Source: Cyathus striatus (taxonomy: Eukaryota > Basidiomycota > Agaricomycetes > Agaricales > Nidulariaceae). Taken from it: a stretch of DNA of 64,000 nt. Positions 57,051-64,000 of the stretch are shown piece by piece. A model generated the notes under the pieces. That model searched no databases, had not been told where the DNA came from, and was given only the letters and a program-made list of their open reading frames with translations. Positions within the stretch are counted from its first letter, which is position 1; each line of letters begins with the position of its first letter. The stretch is from NCBI GenBank assembly GCA_025738555.1, contig JAOVFP010000014.1, positions 62,001-126,000 on the forward strand, read 5' to 3'. The translations under genes were made by a program, and so were the position numbers.

Positions 57051-60000
57051 TTGGTAGGACAAGACATTTCAACTGGCGCCGCTCAACTTATTCTCCCAAG
57101 GTCAAGCAACGCATCGGAATTGGTTCCGGGTGTACTGCTGGTTCCTCTGAGTGGATCTTCTGATTATACATTTTGCAGTAGTCCTAGCGATAACATCTTT
57201 CGTTTTTATCTCATGATGGGATACTATTCTATGACCTTAAATGGCATTGCTCAGCTTATTAACCCTTTCCGTTTATCTCGTAAAGTCAAGTAACGCATCG
57301 GACATTGGTTCTGGGTGTACCGCGGGTTCAAATCCAGGCTGGCTTTACGTGTACACCCAACTCGCATTTTTCATCGTTATGGCTTTTGTCTCAAGATAGG
57401 ATACTACTCAAGTCTACAAACTTTTCAGATGACACTACTTAACTTATTTAATCCCTTCCATTTATTTCGCAACGCCGCAAAGGACAATGGTTCTGGGTGT
57501 ACTGCTGGTTCGAATCCGGCTGGCCAAGTTGCAAAGCCTGAGGAACTTTTTTTGCAAGACTCCAATGCCTTATACAAGACTCTAATTTATGTATCGCATC
57601 GTGCCTTCCAACGATATACATTCTATCCTGAATTGAATATGGTTCGCACTGCTCGCTTTATATATTTACTTACCTTCCTTCATTTACTCCGCAAGGGAAA
57701 GTAACACATCAGACCATAGTTCTATGCTGGACCTGATGATGCTAGTTCGACTCCAGTCGGCTTTCTCATTGTGTCGAGCTTGTTGCGATCGTAATATTTT
57801 TTATCATTAGGATGTTTCCAAAGTAGTTCAACCCACTTAACCCCTTCAATTCGTCTCGCAAGATCAAGCAGCACATCGGACATTGGCTCTGGGTGTAGTG
57901 CTGGTTCATATCTGACCCGTATGTGAAGCAATTTTTTTGCAGGAAAGACTCTAATTTATGTATCGCATCCTTGAACTACCTTATATTTACCTTCTTTCAT
58001 TTACTCTGCAAGGGAAAGTAGCACATCAGACTATAGTACTATGCTGCACCTGATGATGCTGGTTCGAATCCAGTTGGCTTTCTCATTGTGGTAATGTCTG
58101 TCCATGTCAAGTTGCAATCATAATATTTTTTAGTTTCATTTAATAGAAAATATTTTACAGAGTGGCACTTTTCAATTTATTTAACCCCTTCCATTTGTCT
58201 CGCAAGGTCAAGCAGCACATCGGACATTGGCTCTGGGTGTACTGCTGGTTTGTACATTCTATTGTACATCAAGCAAATTTTTGCAGGAAAGACCCTTGAA
58301 TTGCTTTATATTTACCTTAAGTTCCGTTTACTCTGCAAGGGAAAGTAACACATCAGACTATAGTACTATGCTGTACCTGATGATGCTGGTTTGAATCCAG
58401 TTGGCTTTCTCATTGCGGTAATGTCTGTACATGTCAAGTTGCAATCATAATATTTTTTTGGTTTCATTTGATAGAAAATATTTCATCGAGTGGCACTTTT
58501 CAACTTATTTAACCTCTTCCATTTGTCTCACAAGGTCAAGCAACGCATCGGACATTGGTCATAGATCTGGGTTGTACTGCTCGTTCAAATCTGGCTGGTT
58601 GTTATCAAGTATTTAAAAACATTTTTGCGAGATGAGGCTGCTATTATTTTAAAACTTTAACTTTTAACTTTTATATCTCGTAGATCATAATATAGACTCA
58701 GCAACTGAACATTCACTACTTTGAATTGAATATCGTTCATATTCTTAAATTGCAACTACTTAAATTTTACTTACTTTCATTTACTCTGCAAGGTCAAGCA
58801 ACATATTGGACATTTTCTCCGTAGATGTGGGTGTACTGCTGGTTTGAATTCAGCTGGCTTTATATGGCTTGTAGTCCCTTTGTTATATATTTTGTATAGT
58901 GATGATAATGGTCTGTGAAAATGGATGCTAGACTTAGCTGGCTTTGGTGTGTAGTGTGCTTTGTATATTTTACAAGCCAAGCGTAACATTCTATTTGGTA
59001 GGACAAGACATTTCAACTGGTGCTGCTCAACTTATTCTCGCAAAGTCAAGTAACGCATTGGCCATTCGTTCTGGGTGTACTGCTGGTTCAAATCTGGCTG
59101 ACCAAGTTATGATATTTAATTCCATCGAATTTTTGCAGGACTATGTATCACATCGCGCTTTCCAATGATATAGATTCTATCTCGAATTGAATATGGTTTG
59201 CACTGCTCACCTCATATATTTATTTATTTTTCATTTACTCTGCAAGGGAAGGTAACACATCAGACTATAAGCCCTGTATTATACCTGATGATGCTGGTTC
59301 AAATCCAGTCAGCTTTCTCATTGTTTTGAGCTTGTTGCGATCATAATATTTTTATCATTAAGATGTTTCCAAAGTATTTTAAGTGGTTCAACTTACTTAA
59401 CCCCTTCCATTTGTCTCGCAAGGTCAAGTAGCATGTCGGACATTGACTCTGGGTGTACTGCTGGTTCATACATGGACATACCGATCGGCAAGCAATTTTT
59501 TGCAGGAAAGAGCCTTGAACTGCTTTATATTTACCTTAAGTTCCATTTACTCTGCAGGGGAAAGTAATGATGTGCCTAATTTGTGATCTGTATTTAAATA
59601 CTACTAATATATATTGTAATACTCAAATAATCATCGCAAACCACAAGCTTTAAGTTCAAGGGAGAGATAACATGGATTATGTATAAACTAGTATAAAGGA
59701 AGTAAACTATAGGTTCAAAACCTTTCAAATATGAAATTACTCAGTTCAGATACTGTTCAGATTCGTTCTATTTCCAATATACTACACTCCTAGAGTGGAA
59801 GGAACCTAGGATTTCTCCCGGGGTGCTTGCTTTTCCTCCTTATTCCTGTCCTCCTTATATATCTTCTACAAATAAAACTGTACAGTACCTATATATGGAA
59901 AGGAACTACTCTAGACTACTCTATATGACGACATAATGTTGTTTCCAACATATTGACCATGCAGGAGCAACAATACATGTGGAATTCCATGTGGTAGATC

Positions 60001-60975
60001 AAACAGCGGGATAATTTCGGAGTACAAGTACGAAGTCACATGACGTGTTCCGGGCTATGCGTAACCGCAGTAACCGGTTCGGAGATAACGGTTCTAACGC
60101 CTCGCGTTTGATCACGTGACAAGAACGCGTTACATGCGTTCCCTTAGGTTTAATCAAGTACTGGGTGCCTGTACATAGTCTTTTGGACTCTAGTAATTAG
60201 ATAGTACACATCTTGTATTATTCCTTTAGTATATATCAAATAGATATTTCTGCTGGCAGTGCAGGACTCAACCCCAGCTCTCAGATGTCCCATTCCCTTA
60301 GTAATGTATTCAAAATAGAACACTTTGATTGGCAACTTAGGACTCACCCCAACCCTTGTACTCATGATGTGCATTACTAATACTGAGTTCTAATATTATA
60401 TGACAAATAAAGAGATTTAACCATTAAATAGTTTTAAGGTGTATCAGTAACATATCAGACTATGGCTCTGTGCTGTACCTGATGATGCTGGTTTGAATCA
60501 AGTCGTTTTTCTCATTGATCTGTGGATCGTCAACTTTTGCGATCATGTCATTTTTTGGTTTCATTTGATAGAAAATATTTCAAGTGGCAATTTTCAACTT
60601 GTATAACCCTCTACCATTCGTCTCGCAAGGTCAAGCAGCACATTGGACATTGGTCCTAGATCTGGGCTGTAGTGCTGGTTCAAATCCAGCTGGCTGTTAG
60701 TACATATCTAGAGTTATTCAAGAAATTTTTGCAAGACTATGCTATTATTTAAATATTTAACTTTTATATCTCATAAGTCATACTTTTCAACAATATAGAT
60801 TCAGCAACTAAATGTTGAACATTCACTACTTTGAATGGAAGAGTTGTTCATATTCTTGAATTACATTACTTAAATTTTACTTCCTTCCATTTACTCTGCA
60901 AGGTCAAGCAACACATCAGACATTTGCTCTGTAGATGTGGGTGTGCTGCTGGTTCGAATTCGGCTGGCTTTATAC
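56940..60975 (+). repeat. Array of about 17 tRNA-like modules of two types
   Basis: Two short modules recur in the same orientation, often alternating. Type al: GCAAGGTCAAGCA, then CATCGGACATTGG, TCTGGGTGTACTGCTGGTTC, AATCCGGCTGGC (near 57100, 57285, 57480, 57865, 58205, 58535, 58790, 59040, 59425, 60625, 60900). Type be: GCAAGGGAAAGTA, ACACATCAGACTATAG, ACCTGATGATGCTGGTTCGA, ATCCAGTTGGCTTTCTCATT (near 57695, 58010, 58340, 59245, 60440; truncated at 59555). Both contain a B box (GGTTCGAATCC) with a T-arm stem; no full tRNA fold is seen. Linkers are AT-rich. Small open frames here are not genes. Confidence 0.8.
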
Positions 60976-61680
60976 TGTTATGGTATATAGATCAATAGTG
61001 TACATCTATTAGTATACCTTCACATTTCATAGAGTATTCAACTACTTACCCTTGCTTGCCTGTTTTTCTTTGTCATCATAGATGGTTCTCTAACTTCGCA
61101 GAACCTGGTAGAATGATCTCGCTTACAGTAGAATACACACAATTGCTCTCGCAGAGATCAATCAGCCAGTATATAGTCAAGTGGTAGTTGATCAAATAAA
61201 GCAATACTCTTTTCGTCAACTTTTAACTTGCACTTTCCAAAGTCAACAATAACTAGTACTGTAGAACACTACTAGTTACCTTCACACTGCAAGACTTTGC
61301 TCTGTACTTGTGAATCCTATCCTTTGAGACCATCAAGACTATGCTCTGACTTTTAGGTCAATAACTATTGCACATGTGGCTTATAGTTATCAATGGGGAT
61401 ATCTTTGACCGTTTGGTTACGAGGACTCATTTAGCATCATCACGACTTCAGCTCAATTCAGGACACTCCCATTAACTCAATTAAAAAAGGTTCAAGTAAG
61501 TATCTATACACATATCTACTGACATTTGTATTCAACAGGAATACACCAGTGTGGTATAGATCCACAACCTATAACACTGGTGGACACATTGGGAACATCC
61601 TGCAATTGACTAAGCCAATAACATCACACATCAGTAATAAGTAATCACAATCAAAGGAGTCCTCATTCAAGTATGAATGT
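60976..61680. other. Leader / possible LTR of the downstream retroelement
   Basis: About 700 bp. The text TGGTATAGATCC at 61551 resembles a primer-binding site (TGG plus tRNA-complementary bases) and lies 130 bp before the gag-like ATG, so the preceding few hundred bases may be an LTR. I could not find a second copy because the element leaves the window. Confidence 0.35.
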
Positions 61681-64000
61681 ATGATCTCGTGCAATATGTC
61701 TAACAAAGGAAAGGAATGCACAACCAAGAACTCGATGTATGGTCAAGATCCACAAGGCACAGAACCAGGAAGTTCTAGTAAAGGAAACTCCTTCCCTGGA
61801 GATTTTTCACCCGAGAAAGATGATTACACACCAAAGTTGACTGATGTTGAGGAATTGGAGGAGGGAAATGATAGTTCACACACACCACCTGTTGCTGAAG
61901 AAGAAAATAATAGTGGGAAAGAAGGGAGTTTGCAAAAATCTGAATTAGAAGATTACCCTCCATTGTTTGAATTCTCTTCTTCCCCCGGAACACTATTGGA
62001 ATTGAAGTCTGCATATCCTAATCAAATCAAAACTACATTGGTAAATATCAACTTTCCTGCCACCAGAGCAGCTGAGTTCCTGAGAAGGCAATTAGCAACA
62101 GATATGATGCCAGAAGATCTCAAGACACGACTAGACACTGCATTGGAATTTGGATGGGACTTTACTCAAAGACCATTAGATTACCAACAGTTATCAAGAA
62201 TGGAAGAATCAATTTTTGAACCTGAACTCACATTGGTTCAAGAAGCACTTAGTCTGGTTCAAGAAGTCCAGCTGGATGGCAAAGTATTAGGATATATGGT
62301 AGAAAAAGGCCAGATACAGAACATTAACAGACAGCTAAAATTAAGATGAGACCAAGCAAAAAACTCTTGCATATTTTAGTGAGAAACTTCCAGAATATCC
62401 AACCTGGGGAATTGAGGGAGATACTACTGAAGTCTGGGAACAAAATGAATTTGAAATCTTAGGAGCATGCTATAGATTCAAAGTTGATGCATTTCTAGCC
62501 AAATTAGCTGATCATCACAAATTTAGAAAAATGAATAGGACACAAATAGTGTCTGCATGCAACACACCAGACCAGAACTCCCCTAGGGTCAAAATGGAAG
62601 AACTAACTCCATGTGTCGTACCTTCATGTACACAAACACCTGTGAGAAATCTGCCACACACAAGTGAACAATCCTCCAACATACATGCAGTATGAACACA
62701 TACACCAATTATTGATCCAGGTTCAGCTAGACCATCAAATATTCCAAGTGTACAAAAACAGTGTGATCCTCCTCCTACAAACTAGTGCAAGTAACAGGAA
62801 ATACAATAATTACTGGATACACATTACTTGATCTTATTTTTGACACAGAGCAAGGGCCAGTTAGGATAAATCTGGAAGCCTATGTTGTCAAGGGGATGTC
62901 TACAGATTTTATTCTAGGAAATGACTATGCTGATCAATATTCTCTGTCCATTCTAAGAAGTGAAGGAAATACACACATAGTATTTGGGGAATCTGAATGA
63001 AAATTACAGGTACACAACATCACCACTTCAGCCTTCACAGATGAACAAGGGAAAAGCTTCAAAGTTGAGGTTCACGGAGATGTAGCAAACCATATAAAAT
63101 GTGCTAGAACACATTGTCAGCAGCAAAATAAAAAATGGAAGGGAAAGCTACATCAAAACACTGTTCATAGCATTCACCAAGCTACTATAGCTCCAGGAAC
63201 TTTGAAACTTATCGAAGTTGATGCTTACTTTCCTCCAGAATGCAACACACTCTTTGTAGAAAGAATGTTAAGTACCAATAAAAACATTGAGGATATCTAT
63301 GGATCAGCAGATACCTTGATATCTAAGGAAAGGCCAGCTTTACATGTTGCAAATTTCTCAGATTATCTGGTTACTATCTCTGCAGGACAAGTTTTGGGAA
63401 CAAGTCACAATGCAACAACTTGGCTGGATCAACATATAAGAATGACAAAGACACAGATAAGTCAAGCAGAGACACATGCTGCATTTATAAGAAATCTAGT
63501 TCAGGAACTAGGCAATGGAACAATAAAGTCTGAATTAAAGAAAACTGAAAATTCTGAAGTTGTGGAAGACCCTGGAGATGAACCATTAAGTGGAGGACTG
63601 AAAACTGCAGAGACTCCAGATTTTTCAATCAATTCTGATGACCTCATAGCTGAGCTCGATTTATGCAGTAACCTAACTAGCAAGCAATGCAAGAAACTTG
63701 TAAAGGTTCTGGAAAACCATAAAGGAGCATTCGGGTTAGATGGTAAACTGGGAAATTACACAGAAGAAGTAGAAATACCACTAAAACCAGGTTCAAAACC
63801 AGTATCTGTTCCACCATTTCCACAATCACCTGCAAAATGTGAAGTAATTGACAAACAAATGAATTCTTGGCTCAAATTAGGTGTAATTGAACCTTCAACC
63901 AGCCCATGGGCCACTCCTGTATTCATTGTATATCGAAATAGAAAACCTAGAATGGTCACAGATATGAGAAGATTAAATGAGATGGTTATACCTGATGAAT
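61681..64000 (+). mobile_element. Ty3/Gypsy-type retroelement, 5' part (runs off right edge)
   Basis: A gag-like frame (61681-62349, acidic N-terminus; PATRAAEFLRRQLATDMMPEDL) is followed by a damaged stretch, then an aspartic-protease-like segment (62785-63000: LLDLIFDTEQGPVRINLEAY, MSTDFILGNDYADQYS). After an in-frame TGA (62998-63000) the same frame is open to the window end, reaching the start of reverse transcriptase (KPGSKPVSVPPFP; LKLGVIEPSTSPWATPVFIV; PRMVTDMRRLNEMVIPDE). Gag-protease-RT order and the RT start motif identify a Ty3/Gypsy-like element. Stops in 62350-62784 suggest it is decaying. Confidence 0.88.

Noticed and set aside
57315..59168. Small frames within the tRNA-like array
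   Set aside because: They follow the repeated modules and share repeated peptides only because the DNA repeats.

Overview
The window reads as a filamentous basidiomycete genome, most likely an Agaricomycete. Genes are cut by many short introns (about 45-65 nt) with GTRNGT donors. Gene families typical of mushrooms are present: PsiD-type decarboxylases, F-box/LRR proteins, a probable I66-type protease inhibitor and GWT1. Fungal retroelements carry C-to-T damage. I rebuilt exon models by hand by joining reading frames at splice signals; where exon lengths sum to a clean frame I say so.

Left half (1-38.6 kb) is gene-bearing. In order: the start of an HMG-box gene running off the left edge (-); a 10-exon O-methyltransferase (-); a mitochondrial calcium uniporter (MCU, -); an intronless F-box protein (+); two intact PsiD-like phosphatidylserine-decarboxylase-family genes with a broken third copy between them (+); GWT1, the GPI inositol acyltransferase (-); an F-box/LRR-like gene (+); mitochondrial ribosomal protein bL28m (+); a small secreted beta-trefoil-like protein (+); four tandem 2-oxoglutarate/Fe(II) dioxygenase genes (-), three intact and one frameshifted; and a 10-exon amidase-signature enzyme (+).

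A 927-bp hAT-like non-autonomous element with a perfect 8-bp target duplication sits 62 bp upstream of the fourth dioxygenase gene.

Right half (38.6-64 kb) is mostly repeats. It holds tRNA-like (Pol III box) modules arranged in larger repeated units, and two nested inverted-repeat elements. The inner one carries a 29-bp telomere-like minisatellite, a perfect hairpin of telomere-like sequence and a tRNA-like relic. A decayed LINE (zinc-knuckle ORF1; endonuclease, reverse transcriptase and RNase H in ORF2) follows. The only ordinary gene here is a two-exon NT-C2-domain protein. After it come about 17 copies of two short tRNA-like modules, then a Ty3/Gypsy-type retroelement running off the right edge.

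The decarboxylases, O-methyltransferase, dioxygenases and amidase could form a loose specialised-metabolism neighbourhood, but housekeeping genes are interleaved, so this is inference. The psilocybin partners (P450, kinase, N-methyltransferase) are absent.
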